Source: Galactobacter sp052108535
GTDB lineage: Bacteria > Actinomycetota > Actinomycetes > Actinomycetales > Micrococcaceae
DNA: 41,470 nt
Direction: 5' to 3'
NCBI GenBank assembly: GCA_052108535.1
Contig: JBQDZM010000026.1
Coordinates: 1 to 41,470, forward strand
Shown here: positions 8,582 to 17,326 of the stretch, one piece after another
Layout of the letters: each line of letters opens with the position of its first letter
Numbering within the stretch: position 1 is the first letter of the stretch
Position numbers and translations under genes: made by a program
The notes under the pieces: model-generated
Databases searched by the model: none
Told to the model about the DNA's origin: nothing
Seen by the model: the letters and a program-made list of their open reading frames with translations, nothing else

Positions 8582-8644
8582 TAACACTTGGGAAGCCTTG
8601 GGTAACACTTGTGAAGACTTGGATAACACTTGGGCAAGCGATGG
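8582..8644 (+). repeat. Phased AACACTTG boxes, candidate centromere/operator upstream of parA
   Basis: Three direct repeats of 21 bp begin at 8582, 8603 and 8624; each holds AACACTTG (8583-8590, 8604-8611, 8625-8632), and related half boxes (GCCTTGGG, GACTTGGA) lie midway. The 21-bp period puts all boxes on one helix face. They sit directly upstream of the parA promoter. Related boxes occur at 23016-23066, 39241-39281, 39693-39733 and 41058-41109. A ribbon-helix-helix centromere-binding protein typically uses such arrays both for partition and for autorepression. The rest of 8466-8581 shows nothing I can name. Confidence 0.6.
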
Positions 8645-8647
8645 ATA

Positions 8648-8676
8648 TTGATCTTCTATCTTCAGCGGGATACTCT
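8648..8676 (+). promoter_or_regulatory. Probable parA promoter
   Basis: TTGATC (8648-8653), a 17-bp spacer and TACTCT (8671-8676) form a plausible housekeeping promoter ending 39 bp before the parA ATG. It begins within 16 bp of the last AACACTTG box, so binding there could block it. Confidence 0.5.
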
Positions 8677-8715
8677 GGCGTAGGTCAGATCAACTCATCC
8701 CAAGGAAGCCGACTC

Positions 8716-9648
8716 ATGAGCCGCAAACCCCTGGTCTTCACCACAGACTCCAGCTCAGCCCCAGCCCCGTTCGACAACGTCATCGTCAGCGCAAACGGCA
8801 AGGGCGGCACCGGCAAAACCTCCGCTACAGCCAATATTGGCGGTCTCTTCGCAGCAGCCGGATTACGCACCCTTTTGGTCGATCTCGATCCGCAGGCCAA
8901 CCTCGTCCGCAACCTCGGGCTTGAACGCGGTAACGGATCCGAGTTCTTCTCCGCTCTCGTCGAAGGCTCCCCCGCCCCAGTCATCTCCGAAGTCCGCCCC
9001 GATCTTGACATCGTCCCCGGAGGCCGGGGCATGAGTGGGGCAGCCACCTACTTCGCCCAAGAATCCCCCACCGCGCTCACCGAAGCCCTGCACACCTCGC
9101 TGGCGCCAGTCGTTTCCAACTACGACTTTGTTCTCGCCGATACCCCGCCGGGAGAAGACGAGCTGGTCAAAGCCATCATGAAGCTCGCCCTTGGTGTCGT
9201 CATCCTCACGACTTCAGACGAAGCCTCACTAGATGGCGTTGAGACCACGGCACTACGCATCGCTGCAGCCCGCCAGTCCAATCCCACCCTTGAACTCGCT
9301 GGTGTCGTTATCTTCAACATCGGTGCCAGCGCGCGTCGCATTGAACGCAATGCTCGCAACAAACTCGAAGCCATGCTTGACGGCACAGGTGCGCCGGTAT
9401 TCCAACGCCGCATCCGTCACCTCGAATCGGCAGCCGACCTCGAACGCAGCGAAGGGAAGTTCGTCCACGAACTCGAAGCAAATCTGCCTGAGGCCACTCG
9501 TGCCAGAATCGCAGCACTGCGAGCGGGTTCGTCGGCTGATCCCAACACCTCAGTCATTACCGGGGCTGTCTCCGGCCTCGCGGAGGACTATGCGGCCCTG
9601 GCTGAAGAACTCCTTACTCGTATCCAGCAGATCCAGGGGGTGGCCTGA
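8716..9648 (+). CDS. parA: ParA-type partition ATPase
   Basis: The start is set at ATG 8716, seven bases after AAGGAAG; an upstream in-frame start would read through the repeat array and promoter. The 310-residue protein has a deviant Walker A (KGGTGKTS, about residues 30-37), LLVDLDPQAN (A' region) and FVLADTPPGE (Walker B-like). ParA ATPases bind DNA non-specifically as dimers and move or position plasmid copies through a partner bound to the centromere. The next gene starts one base after its stop, so both are co-translated. There is no N-terminal HTH, consistent with small ParAs in which the partner is the repressor. Confidence 0.92.
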   Translation: MSRKPLVFTTDSSSAPAPFDNVIVSANGKGGTGKTSATANIGGLFAAAGLRTLLVDLDPQANLVRNLGLERGNGSEFFSALVEGSPAPVISEVRPDLDIVPGGRGMSGAATYFAQESPTALTEALHTSLAPVVSNYDFVLADTPPGEDELVKAIMKLALGVVILTTSDEASLDGVETTALRIAAARQSNPTLELAGVVIFNIGASARRIERNARNKLEAMLDGTGAPVFQRRIRHLESAADLERSEGKFVHELEANLPEATRARIAALRAGSSADPNTSVITGAVSGLAEDYAALAEELLTRIQQIQGVA

Positions 9649-9649
9649 G

Positions 9650-10180
9650 ATGGCCAGTGAACGCGCGAACCTCAACGACCTCATGAACTCCGCTCCGGTG
9701 GACCGAACAGCTGGCCTTCGCAAACGCACAGCGGCCAAGTCCGCGGCCCCACGGACTGCTGAACCCAAATCCGCAGTTAAGCGCGAGCATGAGTACAACG
9801 ACCGGCGCGGACATACGCTGAGCCCCAATATCGACCATGCGACCTTCGAGTTGTTGCAGGCCTATCGCAACGCCAATGCCTGCAGCGCCGTGGTGGTGCT
9901 CGCGGAGGCTCTTGCTGATGCTTCGGTGCAGGAGCGGCTGAGCCAGGCCTGGCCGAACAGTCCAGGAATCCCGGGTCTGTCGCCGGCCCGGCGTACACGG
10001 CGCCGCAGCCCTGATCATAAGACTCATCAGGTCTACCTGGAGTTGGGCCTTCAGGGGCGCGCCAGCGTCGAGGAGCAGGCCAAGGAAGTCGGAGCACCAT
10101 CGTTGAGCGCGTTCGTGTCAAAGGCTCTGAATCTCTACCTCTCCGGCTCGGTCTCTGTGGAGTCTGACGAAACGGTCTGA
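9650..10180 (+). CDS. Probable centromere-binding partner of ParA (ParB-like, RHH-type)
   Basis: A 176-residue basic protein starting one base after the parA stop. The N-terminal about 50 residues are Lys/Arg/Ala-rich and probably flexible, a short region with the ParA-stimulating character usual for such partners. The C-terminal part (about 135-170: HQVYLELGLQGRASVEEQAKEVGAPSLSAFVSKAL) has a strand followed by two helices, as in ribbon-helix-helix or related small DNA-binding folds. It lacks the classical ParB CTPase and HTH motifs. The gene order and the box array upstream of parA make it the likely box-binding protein. It converges on repA with a gap of only 6 bp. Confidence 0.7.
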   Translation: MASERANLNDLMNSAPVDRTAGLRKRTAAKSAAPRTAEPKSAVKREHEYNDRRGHTLSPNIDHATFELLQAYRNANACSAVVVLAEALADASVQERLSQAWPNSPGIPGLSPARRTRRRSPDHKTHQVYLELGLQGRASVEEQAKEVGAPSLSAFVSKALNLYLSGSVSVESDETV

Positions 10181-10186
10181 GTCATC

Positions 10187-11143
10187 TCATCCCACCAAGA
10201 CTCCGAGAGTCTTGGACCGGAGGTTCTTGGGTTTGGCATTGAGGCGGATCCCGTTCTTGAGCATGGTGATGGTCTTCTCTGGGAAGAAGAGTTGGACCTC
10301 TTCGAGCTGACGCAGGAACGCGGCTTTGAACTGGCGTGCTGCCTTGTAGTCGGCACCGAATTGGGCTTGCAGCTGTGCCCAGGACACCACCGAGGCTTTG
10401 GAGAGGTTCCGGGTGCGGAACTGTAGCCAGGTATACATGTCGAGGCGCATGGCCGAGCCGGAGAGAGCGCGGAGGACTCTTGGATTCAGCAGCACTGGAG
10501 TCCTCATCGTTTCTGCATAGAAGCTCTCCGAGAGCGTGATGGTGCTCGGTAGCAGCGTTGGCGTTTCTGGGTCGTTGATGCCGAACCAGAGGTCGTAGGA
10601 GCTGGCCACGGAGAAGTTCTCGCCATGCAACTGATAGCGACCGCCTGGACGCTGCCGAGCGTCTTCGATATGCAGAGATGCCGCCACCAATCGGGCCAGT
10701 TGTTCCATCGTGCGCCGGCCAGAAGCTCCCGACCCGTTGAGGCCGAGTTGGCGCAAGAATCCCGAAAGTGAGTCGCCAAGATCCAGGACGCGCGACTGGG
10801 TCTTGACCGCCTCGGTGGTGACCCACGTGAGCAGATAGCGGGGGATGACGCCGTAGGGGTATTTGCGGGTGCGCGTTCCGTCTGGGCCGGTCACTGGGCC
10901 CGGGGTCAGGGTGAGGGTCATGGCGTTGTTGCGGCGGACCCATTCGGGGGCGTCCCCGGGATCGCTGTAGGGCAGGGAGAGCTGAGCAATGAGTCGGGAT
11001 CCAAAAACGCCCATGCCGGTCGGGTCGTGTTCGACCTCGGTGGCGGTGGTCAGCAGCTTCAATCGGCGTTCGTCGACGGTTGGCGCTGGGGGTAGTTCTG
11101 GGCTGTGGATAAGTGGCTCAGTGTGGGAGTTATCCACGTGCAT
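10187..11143 (-). CDS. repA: Plasmid replication initiator, RepA (RPA) family
   Basis: A 318-residue protein with the features of the plasmid RepA/RPA family: YPYGVIPRYLLTWVTTEAVK and LGDSLSGFLRQLGLNGSG (about residues 95-140) followed by a second domain (LDMYTWLQFR... SWAQLQAQFGADY...FKAAFLRQLEEV). It should bind iterons and open the origin for theta replication. The ATG lies inside an iteron-like box (11133-11152), and a perfect DnaA box and further iterons surround the start, so autoregulation by iteron binding is likely. The SD is weak (GGGGTG). Confidence 0.87.
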   Translation of the reverse strand: MHVDNSHTEPLIHSPELPPAPTVDERRLKLLTTATEVEHDPTGMGVFGSRLIAQLSLPYSDPGDAPEWVRRNNAMTLTLTPGPVTGPDGTRTRKYPYGVIPRYLLTWVTTEAVKTQSRVLDLGDSLSGFLRQLGLNGSGASGRRTMEQLARLVAASLHIEDARQRPGGRYQLHGENFSVASSYDLWFGINDPETPTLLPSTITLSESFYAETMRTPVLLNPRVLRALSGSAMRLDMYTWLQFRTRNLSKASVVSWAQLQAQFGADYKAARQFKAAFLRQLEEVQLFFPEKTITMLKNGIRLNAKPKNLRSKTLGVLVG

Positions 11144-11303
11144 TTGGTGACACCCCGTTTTTGGTGGTTTTTGGCGTCTTGTTTTCCGAGCAGATCTGCT
11201 TGATCACTGGGATCGAGCGCGTGCAATAGGTGACACATGCCGCAGATGGCATGGAGTTATCCACGTGCAATAGGTGACGGGAAACCACGTGCAATAGGTG
11301 ACG
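11101..11303 (+). repeat. Iteron region and probable replication origin
   Basis: Four iteron-like boxes with core CGTGCAATAGGTGAC or a close variant: 11133-11152 (TTT variant), 11217-11236, 11261-11280 and 11285-11303; the last two are 24 bp apart. A perfect DnaA box (TTATCCACA, minus strand) is at 11104-11112, and TTATCCACG near-matches abut two iterons (11130, 11258). An A/T-richer stretch (11157-11185) separates the iterons. This is the layout of an iteron-type theta origin overlapping the initiator promoter. From 11304 to 11416 I see no further gene or motif. Confidence 0.8.
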
Positions 11304-11416
11304 CGGTATCGCTGGAAGCCCTTGTCCCGTAAGGGATCCGCAGGGGGCCCCATAGGTATCTATTACATAGTTCTTCATAAGGAGGGGCGCCGAAGTCTGT
11401 GGATCCGTGGAGAACC

Positions 11417-12378
11417 TCATGCTGCGATCGCTTCACGGGTGAGACCGACCTCGCTGATGGCATCTCTCAAAACCACGGTGTATTTGCTGACGCGGTGGCT
11501 GAGTTGCTTGGTGGTGATCCCCTCGCTCTGAGCCATCTCCTGGCGAGCTTCTCGGCCACCATTGATCGTGAAGTAGGACCCTAGAAGCTTGATCTGCTCT
11601 TCGTTGAGTACCTGGTGTGTTCTGGCCCAATCCAGCACGGTCATCACTGCTTCCAGAGCCTCTGCGTTGGCGCTGCCTGCCCCTTCAGCGGTGAACAGTT
11701 CCCGGTACACATCAGTGGAAGTGGTCTCGTAGGCAGTGGGGCACTCGTTTGCTTCGACCTCGGTGGGATATGCCCTCGAAATGGCTTTGAGCAGTTCACC
11801 GCGGACATTGCCAGCCACGTGCTGTGTGCGATGCAGCGGATAGGTCATCACCACATCCCAGAACAGGGCCACCGTNNNNNNNNNNNNNNNNNNNNNNNNN
11901 NNNNNNNNNNNNNNNNNNNNNNNNNNNNNNNNNNNNNNNNNNNNNNNNNNNNNNNNNNNNNNNNNNNNNNNNNNNGCTGTGTGCGATGCAGCGGATAGGT
12001 CATCACCACATCCCAGAACAGGGCCACCGTTGCGTTGAGGGACTCAACGAACCTGATGCTGTTCCCGGTCGTCCTCTCCCGCAGAGCCACGTTTGAGGCC
12101 TTGGAGAGGATCAGGGGACGGAAGACCTGCACAAGTGCGTGCAGGGCTCCCTCGTGGCGCTCAGGACCGACTAGAGCCATCAGAGCGTGGAGAAGAGAGT
12201 CCAGGGTCTTGGCGTCTCTGCGAGCAACGTTGACGCGCTCAAGGAGATCCTCCCCGGTCATCCTCCCCAAAGAGCCGTAGCGAACCGGCGAGGTAGCGAA
12301 ACGCTCCTGCCAGTTCTCATCGAAGCGAGCTAAGACGCCGGGGGTGTCGCGGATCGAGGTCAAGACGGTCTTCGTCAT
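11417..12378 (-). CDS. Sigma-factor-like DNA-binding protein (interrupted only by an assembly gap)
   Basis: Start at ATG 12378, seven bases after AGGAG; a GTG at 12381 is also possible. Deleting one 55-bp copy plus 100 N gives an exact frame of 268 residues. The N-terminal half (GALHALVQVFRPLILSKA, later NATVALFWDVVMTYPLHRTQ, HVAGNVRGELLKAI) resembles a sigma region 2-like helical domain known from actinobacterial sigma-like proteins. The C-terminal part (EEQIKLLGSYFTINGGR..., EGITTKQLSHRVSKY) looks like a region 4-type helix-turn-helix. Seen alone this supports DNA binding and only suggests sigma activity. Its location beside the origin and the conserved promoter motif of five operons make it a candidate plasmid regulator. 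Confidence 0.6.
11821..12030. other. Assembly gap: 100 N flanked by identical 55-bp ends
   Basis: Bases 11821-11875 are repeated exactly at 11976-12030 with 100 N (11876-11975) between. The overlapping contig ends were joined with a fixed-length gap and not merged. Collapsing removes 155 bp and restores the frame of 11417-12378. Confidence 0.95.
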
Positions 12379-12506
12379 CACGGAGCTCCTGGATCAGTTG
12401 GAAGTCAACGGGTTGTTGTTGCCTTCCACGCTGCTGATCGGCACTGGAACCACGGCTGGAAATCCCTCCCCCCGGAGGAATCCCTGAAAAAAAGTTCCCC
12501 AAATCC

Positions 12507-12544
12507 GGGGACAAGTTGGCCTCTACGAAGGCATGTCTTAGGTA
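12507..12544 (+). promoter_or_regulatory. Shared bipartite promoter motif, copy 3 (conjugation operon)
   Basis: GGGGACA (12507-12513), a 19-bp spacer beginning AGTTGGCC and ending AAGGC, then ATGTCTTAGGTA. It is closest to the copy at 32715 (GGGGACAAATTGGCC ... TTGTTCTAGGTG). It stands 37 bp before the first gene of the conjugation operon. The rest of 12379-12506 holds only a C-rich stretch with a weak CTCC/GGAG inverted repeat (12464-12476). Confidence 0.6.
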
Positions 12545-12580
12545 GACGCCCACAGTCACCCAAGACACCAGGAGCCCCTC

Positions 12581-12823
12581 ATGACCGACTCGACGCCTCA
12601 GCAGCCCGACCTCGACGAGGCCGAACTCACCGAGATCATCTACAACGCCGAGGCTGTGATCCGGGGGGAGCACGGCCTTGAGAACCACTTGGCTGCGCTG
12701 CTCGAAGAGCCCCTGTCCGAGACACGGGCGCAGCAAGTCAGCGACTACCTCAGCGGTGAGCAGATGCGTCGCGCCCGCAGCGCGGCTCACAACCTGGCCG
12801 GCACGGACGGAGACCACTCATGA
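12581..12823 (+). CDS. Small acidic protein of unknown function, first gene of the conjugation operon
   Basis: An 80-residue soluble, Glu/Asp-rich, mostly helical protein (DEAELTEIIYNAEAVIRGEHGLENHLAALLEE) with an AGGAG ribosome site. I recognise no family. Its stop overlaps the start of the TcpC-like gene (ATGA), so it is co-translated with it. It may be a regulator or assembly factor of the transfer apparatus; the sequence gives no more than that. Confidence 0.72.
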   Translation: MTDSTPQQPDLDEAELTEIIYNAEAVIRGEHGLENHLAALLEEPLSETRAQQVSDYLSGEQMRRARSAAHNLAGTDGDHS

Positions 12824-13941
12824 AATGGCCACACCGAACATCGAAGACGCACGGTACGGAGAAGACACCCGAAACCAAGGTGAAGCCGACTAAGGGTGAG
12901 CGGTCGAAGAAACCGAAGCCTTCCCCCGACCAGCCGCCTGCGACGGACCAGCCCGTGGCGACAGAAGCCTGGACCTATGGACAGACTTGGAAGAGCCGCC
13001 TGACCACCTACGGGGTGCTGGCCTTAGGCGCAGGGGCACTCATCTTCGTGTCCGTAGCCACCAGCCATGCCACAGCATCACCAACCACAGTGGTCGAGGG
13101 CGAAACGGTCGACTACACCCGCACAGATGCCACAGGAGCCAGTTTCGCCTCCGGCTACCTACGCGCATGGCTCACGGCCACCGACGAGAACCATGAGGCC
13201 GTCGACGCCTACACCCACGGCCTGACCTCAGTAGCCGCTGAGTACCCTGCCGAGGCACAGCAAGTCGGACAGATCACCACAGTCGAGACCAAACCACGCT
13301 CAGACGGCGCCTATGTGGTCACCTTGGCAGCCCAAGTCTCCATCGTGGATCCATCCTTCGCCCCGCAGCGCTACTTCCAAATCATTCTCGTACCCACCGC
13401 AGATGGCTACGCCGCCGCAGCGCTACCCAGACAGATCACCGCGCCAACGCCGACCTCACAAGCGCTGACCCAATACCGCCAGGAAGTCTCCGGGGATGCC
13501 CCAGTCCAGCAGACACTGACCGGATTCTTCGACGCCTACCTCACCGGCCAAGGCGACCTGCAACGCTTCCTCACCCCCGGCACCGACCTCTCCCCCATCA
13601 CCCCCGCACCGTACTCAAAGATCTCCATCACCACCGTCATGGCGGACAAACCCGTGCCAGCCAAAGCCGAAGACGGCACCACCACGGACCTGCGAGTAGA
13701 CCTCACCGGCACCGCCTCAAAGGCCTACTCGATCACCACCTCCTACGAGCTCACCCTCACCGCCCGCGCCGGGCGCTGGGAGATCTCCTCCATGGGAACC
13801 CCCTCCTCTCACACCACACTGCCCTCCACACCCCCCAGCCCGACCCCAACCAACTCCAACGACGCCGAAGCCAACGAAAAGACAGCGGAACCGGCCGACC
13901 CCAAACCATCCACCACCAACACACCAACCGAGGAGAAGTAA
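12820..13941 (+). CDS. TcpC-like conjugal transfer protein (VirB8-like, NTF2-fold)
   Basis: A 373-residue bitopic protein: about 60 basic and Pro-rich cytoplasmic residues, one membrane helix (about 63-84, YGVLALGAGALIFVSVATSH), then two successive NTF2-like domains outside (about 100-215 and 225-330) and a Pro/Thr/Ser/Glu-rich tail. This matches TcpC of Gram-positive conjugation systems, a VirB8-type scaffold that holds the channel to the membrane. It is followed after 2 bp by the next gene with a GAGGAG site. The family call is from architecture, length and operon order. Confidence 0.78.
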   Translation: MKWPHRTSKTHGTEKTPETKVKPTKGERSKKPKPSPDQPPATDQPVATEAWTYGQTWKSRLTTYGVLALGAGALIFVSVATSHATASPTTVVEGETVDYTRTDATGASFASGYLRAWLTATDENHEAVDAYTHGLTSVAAEYPAEAQQVGQITTVETKPRSDGAYVVTLAAQVSIVDPSFAPQRYFQIILVPTADGYAAAALPRQITAPTPTSQALTQYRQEVSGDAPVQQTLTGFFDAYLTGQGDLQRFLTPGTDLSPITPAPYSKISITTVMADKPVPAKAEDGTTTDLRVDLTGTASKAYSITTSYELTLTARAGRWEISSMGTPSSHTTLPSTPPSPTPTNSNDAEANEKTAEPADPKPSTTNTPTEEK

Positions 13942-13943
13942 GC

Positions 13944-14234
13944 ATGAACCCCTTCCTGGACCCCACCCTCATCGAAACCCTCACCCACCCAGCGCTCGCC
14001 GCCGACATCTTCGAGACCGCCAAGGGGTGGGCCACCGACGGCAAAACCGTCGTAAGCGCCATCGCCGTCCTCATCGTGTCGTTCTTCATCATCGTGCCCA
14101 TCGTCAAGAGCGGCTTCAGCATCGGCAAGCTCCTCGTCGCGGTGCTCTGCGGTGCTTTGGCGTTGTGGTTCATCAACGGCAGCGGCATGGACTGGCTCCA
14201 GGACATGTTCACCGGCACCACCAACGGCTCTTGA
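13944..14234 (+). CDS. Small membrane protein, TcpD/VirB2-like candidate
   Basis: A 96-residue protein with an amphipathic N-terminus and two hydrophobic helices (about 35-55, VVSAIAVLIVSFFIIVPIV, and 60-78, KLLVAVLCGALALWFI) and a short hydrophilic C-terminus. Small two-helix proteins at this operon position in Gram-positive T4SS clusters are the pilin-like or TcpD components. I see no cleavable signal peptide. The assignment is by size and place, not by a specific motif. Confidence 0.7.
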   Translation: MNPFLDPTLIETLTHPALAADIFETAKGWATDGKTVVSAIAVLIVSFFIIVPIVKSGFSIGKLLVAVLCGALALWFINGSGMDWLQDMFTGTTNGS

Positions 14235-14243
14235 GGGCCGGCG

Positions 14244-14792
14244 ATGAGTGAAGCGAACCCTCCAACAGCCACGAAGTTCTTCAAGACCCGAATCGACCAG
14301 GAACTGATCGGTCGCTGGCTCAATGGCGACAAGATCCCCGGTGGCCCCTACACGATCACCCAGGTCGTCCTCGGCTTTTGCGCAGGGGCGATCGGGCTGT
14401 GGACCAAGACCCGCCTGGGGTGGAGTACCGGCAACGTCCTGATGGACGCCGCGATCATCGTCGGTCTGGTTGTCGGGGTGATCTACCTGCTCAAGACGGT
14501 GGTGCCCGAGGAACCAGGCTTGTTGAAGATGCGCACGTTCGGCTACGCCAACGCAACCATGTCGCTGACCGCTCCGACTCGGTCGGGCAGCTACCGCGGG
14601 GCCAAGTACAACACTCGCCCGGTGAAACACCGTCGCACCGGACGAGTACTCATCGACCTCCGCCCCACCACCTTGCCACCCACTGCACCGGCTCCGGCTC
14701 CGGTGAAGGTCGCCGTTGCTGAGACCAGAACCGACGCACCCACTCGTGGGGTCAGTGGTCTGCAGCATCTGTTGGCCACCACCCGTCACTGA
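14244..14792 (+). CDS. TcpE/PrgI-like membrane protein (VirB3-type)
   Basis: 182 residues, GAGGG ribosome site 10 bp after the previous stop. Two membrane helices (about 33-52 and 69-88) follow an N-terminal stretch with basic residues (FFKTRIDQELIGRWLNGDKI); the C-terminal half is cytoplasmic, basic and Pro-rich (KYNTRPVKHRRTGRVLIDLR). VirB3/PrgI/TcpE proteins are two-helix partners of the VirB4 ATPase and lie just upstream of it, as here. The function is inferred from that. Confidence 0.72.
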   Translation: MSEANPPTATKFFKTRIDQELIGRWLNGDKIPGGPYTITQVVLGFCAGAIGLWTKTRLGWSTGNVLMDAAIIVGLVVGVIYLLKTVVPEEPGLLKMRTFGYANATMSLTAPTRSGSYRGAKYNTRPVKHRRTGRVLIDLRPTTLPPTAPAPAPVKVAVAETRTDAPTRGVSGLQHLLATTRH

Positions 14793-14823
14793 CCACCCTT
14801 CCCCATCTCTCCAGGAGGCTCTC

Positions 14824-17322
14824 ATGCCGATGTCTCACCTTCCCGTGACTGATCTGACCAGGAACCTGGTTCTGACGCGTAGCGGCACGATCTGGGCTAC
14901 CTGGCGTCTACAAGCGCTCTCCTACGGATACCGCTCCACCAAGGAGAAGTTCCAAATCAAGCGCGCTCATGAGGAGCTGTTCCAGGCCTTCCGCGGCGAA
15001 GTGATGATCTCTGCACTCACGGCAACGCTGGATCCCACCTCTGTCGCTGAGCAGATGCTCACCGGCGTGGACTTGGACTCCTCACCAGAGTGGGCTGCTG
15101 AGGTCGCCGAGACGCTGGACATGTTGGAGGACGCCCAACCGGGAACCCGCACGTTCTGGCTCTCGGTCCCGTTGAAAGCCGGCGGAGCCGCGGAATGGAC
15201 TAGGCGGCAGTGGGAGGTCCTCAAACATGAGATCAGCGAACCGTTGGGACTACCGCGAGTAGCTCCAGCACCGAAGGTCATCCGAGATGCACTGCTGAAG
15301 GTAGAGAGGATTCACGCCCAAATCCCGGCAAAGTTCAACGCCCGCCCGGCCACCCCGGCCGAACACGTGTGGGCCGCATTGCACCACCAGAACCGTGGCC
15401 TGCAGATTGATGAGGTCGTCCCCTCCCCCTCACCGGACGCTGCGATCGTTGATGATGCCTTCGGCCACCGTGGCTACCCGGAACCGTATGTGGAACCAGC
15501 CGGGACGGACGAGAACGGACGCAACCTGCCCGTCTACGGGCGTCGGTGGGTGAAGGTGGTTGCGGAGGAAACTCCGTCGTATCAGGTCCTTCAAGCCATC
15601 AGTGCGATGCCACAGGGTGGCTTTGAGTTCCCTGGCGGGGAGTGGATGGCCCAGGCCGATGAGATGCCCTTCCCGGTGGATTGGGTGTGGCGGATGAAAG
15701 TCGAGTCCGCGGCCAAGGCGAAGGTCGCCAACAAGAAAGCCGAGAACCGCTACCACGCGCAAATGGGTGAGCGCACCGATGATGACCGGATGACCGGGTC
15801 GGCCGATGATCTCGACGAGACAGCAGCCAACATTGCTGAGATGCAGAGCCAGCTCAACCGTTCTGCAGCTGAGGTGAAGGTCGCCACCGCGGTGATCTTC
15901 GCCGTCGGCGCCTCTACCGCTGATGAGGCCCGGGACAATGGCCGGATCCTCAAGGACGCTTACAAGGAAATGGAAGTGCGCCTGGAAACCCCGCTGGGTC
16001 AGCAGCAGGAGATCCTGTGGCAGCAAATGCACATCGGCACCCCCACCGCCCCGATCGTGACCTCTCTGCGCCATCACACCACCGGATGGAACTTAGCCGG
16101 CGCGGTTCCCATCACCAACAACGCCCTGGGCGGATCCACCGGGATGCTGCTGGGGTGGAACATCTCCGCCGGGATGCCCTCCCCGGTGCTGTTCGACTTG
16201 GAAGCTCAAGTGATGGGTAACCATTCAGCCTGTTTCGCCATCTCAGCGGAATTGGGTGCAGGTAAGACGTTCACTCTCAAGCGCGTCGAAGGCGACACGA
16301 TCGACCGCGGTGGCCGAGCCGTGGCCATTGACCGCTCCTCCACACGCGAGCTGGCTCAGTACGGGCGCTCCATTACCGATTGCGTCAGTATCGACATCGG
16401 AACCCCGGAATACAGCCTGGATCCGCTGCGGATGCTCGGCCCCGTCGAAGGCGCCCCGTATGTGGAATCCCTGGCAGCGATGCTGTTCAACGTCCGCCTC
16501 ACCGATGACGAAGGTGTGGTGTTGGCCGAAACGCTGCACCCGGAGTACCTGGCTGAGCATGAGGTTGATTCCATGTCGGCCCTGTTGCGGCATCTGCTCT
16601 CCAGTGAGGATGACGTGGCCCGCAAGGTGGGTCGGAGCATGCGCGCGATTGACTCGCGCAAGTTCGGCCGGGTGCTCTTCGATGAGGCCCTGCCTACGAT
16701 GCCGTTGGACTCTCAGGGGCTGGTGTTCTGCACTCATGATCTGGTGTTGCCCACCCCGGAGGAGATCTCCAGCGAACACCTGTTCTCCCAGCTGGGGCCG
16801 GACAAGATCTTCGGTCGGGCCCTGTATGCACTCATCGCCAAGCTGGCCCAACGGATCTGCTTCTCCTCGCGGTCGGACCTGGCCGGGTTCTTCGCCCCTG
16901 AGGCCCACCACCTCACCTCGAATCAACAGGGCATCGAGATCGTAAACACCTTCATCAAGGAAGGCCGTAAAGCCAAGGCCTTCATGGGGATGGATTCCCA
17001 TGACCCGGACGAGTTCGGATCCAGTGCGAACCTGATCCCCACCCGGCTGGTGATGCGGCATACGGACAAGGACATGGCTCGTAAGTGCCTGAAGTGGCTG
17101 AACCTGGATCCAACCGATGACGAGTTGGCCGAGCGGATCCAGAACTTCGCTCCTCTGGGCTCCGACGGGGTCACGGTGATGGCAGGGCGTGAGGGCGAGG
17201 GCCTGATGCTGGATCCGTTCCGCAATGTCGGGATGCTGCAGGTCACCCCACCGGCCCGAAAAGAACGTCAGATCGCTATCAGCTCCACCCCTGAAGAATC
17301 CCGTCAGGTCCAGGAGGTCTGA
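14824..17322 (+). CDS. VirB4/TcpF-like conjugation ATPase
   Basis: The start is ATG 14824, five bases after AGGAGG. The 832-residue product has a long N-terminal domain typical of VirB4/TraC ATPases, then Walker A (SAELGAGKTFTLKR, about 475-488), VAIDRSSTRE (next strand) and a C-terminal RecA-like half ending in GREGEGLMLDPFRNVGMLQV. The place of Walker B reads FFAPEAHHL, with Pro where Asp is expected in DEAHxL; this may lower or reroute catalysis, or the true Asp lies elsewhere. VirB4 energises channel assembly and substrate transfer at the membrane. Length and order fit the family. Confidence 0.85.
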   Translation: MPMSHLPVTDLTRNLVLTRSGTIWATWRLQALSYGYRSTKEKFQIKRAHEELFQAFRGEVMISALTATLDPTSVAEQMLTGVDLDSSPEWAAEVAETLDMLEDAQPGTRTFWLSVPLKAGGAAEWTRRQWEVLKHEISEPLGLPRVAPAPKVIRDALLKVERIHAQIPAKFNARPATPAEHVWAALHHQNRGLQIDEVVPSPSPDAAIVDDAFGHRGYPEPYVEPAGTDENGRNLPVYGRRWVKVVAEETPSYQVLQAISAMPQGGFEFPGGEWMAQADEMPFPVDWVWRMKVESAAKAKVANKKAENRYHAQMGERTDDDRMTGSADDLDETAANIAEMQSQLNRSAAEVKVATAVIFAVGASTADEARDNGRILKDAYKEMEVRLETPLGQQQEILWQQMHIGTPTAPIVTSLRHHTTGWNLAGAVPITNNALGGSTGMLLGWNISAGMPSPVLFDLEAQVMGNHSACFAISAELGAGKTFTLKRVEGDTIDRGGRAVAIDRSSTRELAQYGRSITDCVSIDIGTPEYSLDPLRMLGPVEGAPYVESLAAMLFNVRLTDDEGVVLAETLHPEYLAEHEVDSMSALLRHLLSSEDDVARKVGRSMRAIDSRKFGRVLFDEALPTMPLDSQGLVFCTHDLVLPTPEEISSEHLFSQLGPDKIFGRALYALIAKLAQRICFSSRSDLAGFFAPEAHHLTSNQQGIEIVNTFIKEGRKAKAFMGMDSHDPDEFGSSANLIPTRLVMRHTDKDMARKCLKWLNLDPTDDELAERIQNFAPLGSDGVTVMAGREGEGLMLDPFRNVGMLQVTPPARKERQIAISSTPEESRQVQEV

Positions 17323-17326
17323 ACTC

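Noticed and set aside
9650..10180. Calling the ParA partner a classical ParB
   Set aside because: No ParB CTP-binding (GERRxRA-like) motif and no central HTH; small size and C-terminal strand-helix-helix fit a different binder type.
11130..11420. Minus-strand frame of 96 codons upstream of repA
   Set aside because: It runs through the iterons and DnaA-like boxes, has no SD and no recognisable domain.
11876..11975. N runs read as insertions or broken (pseudo)genes, here and at 20423-20522 and 37852-37951
   Set aside because: The 55-bp duplicated flanks and restored frames show unmerged contig overlaps.
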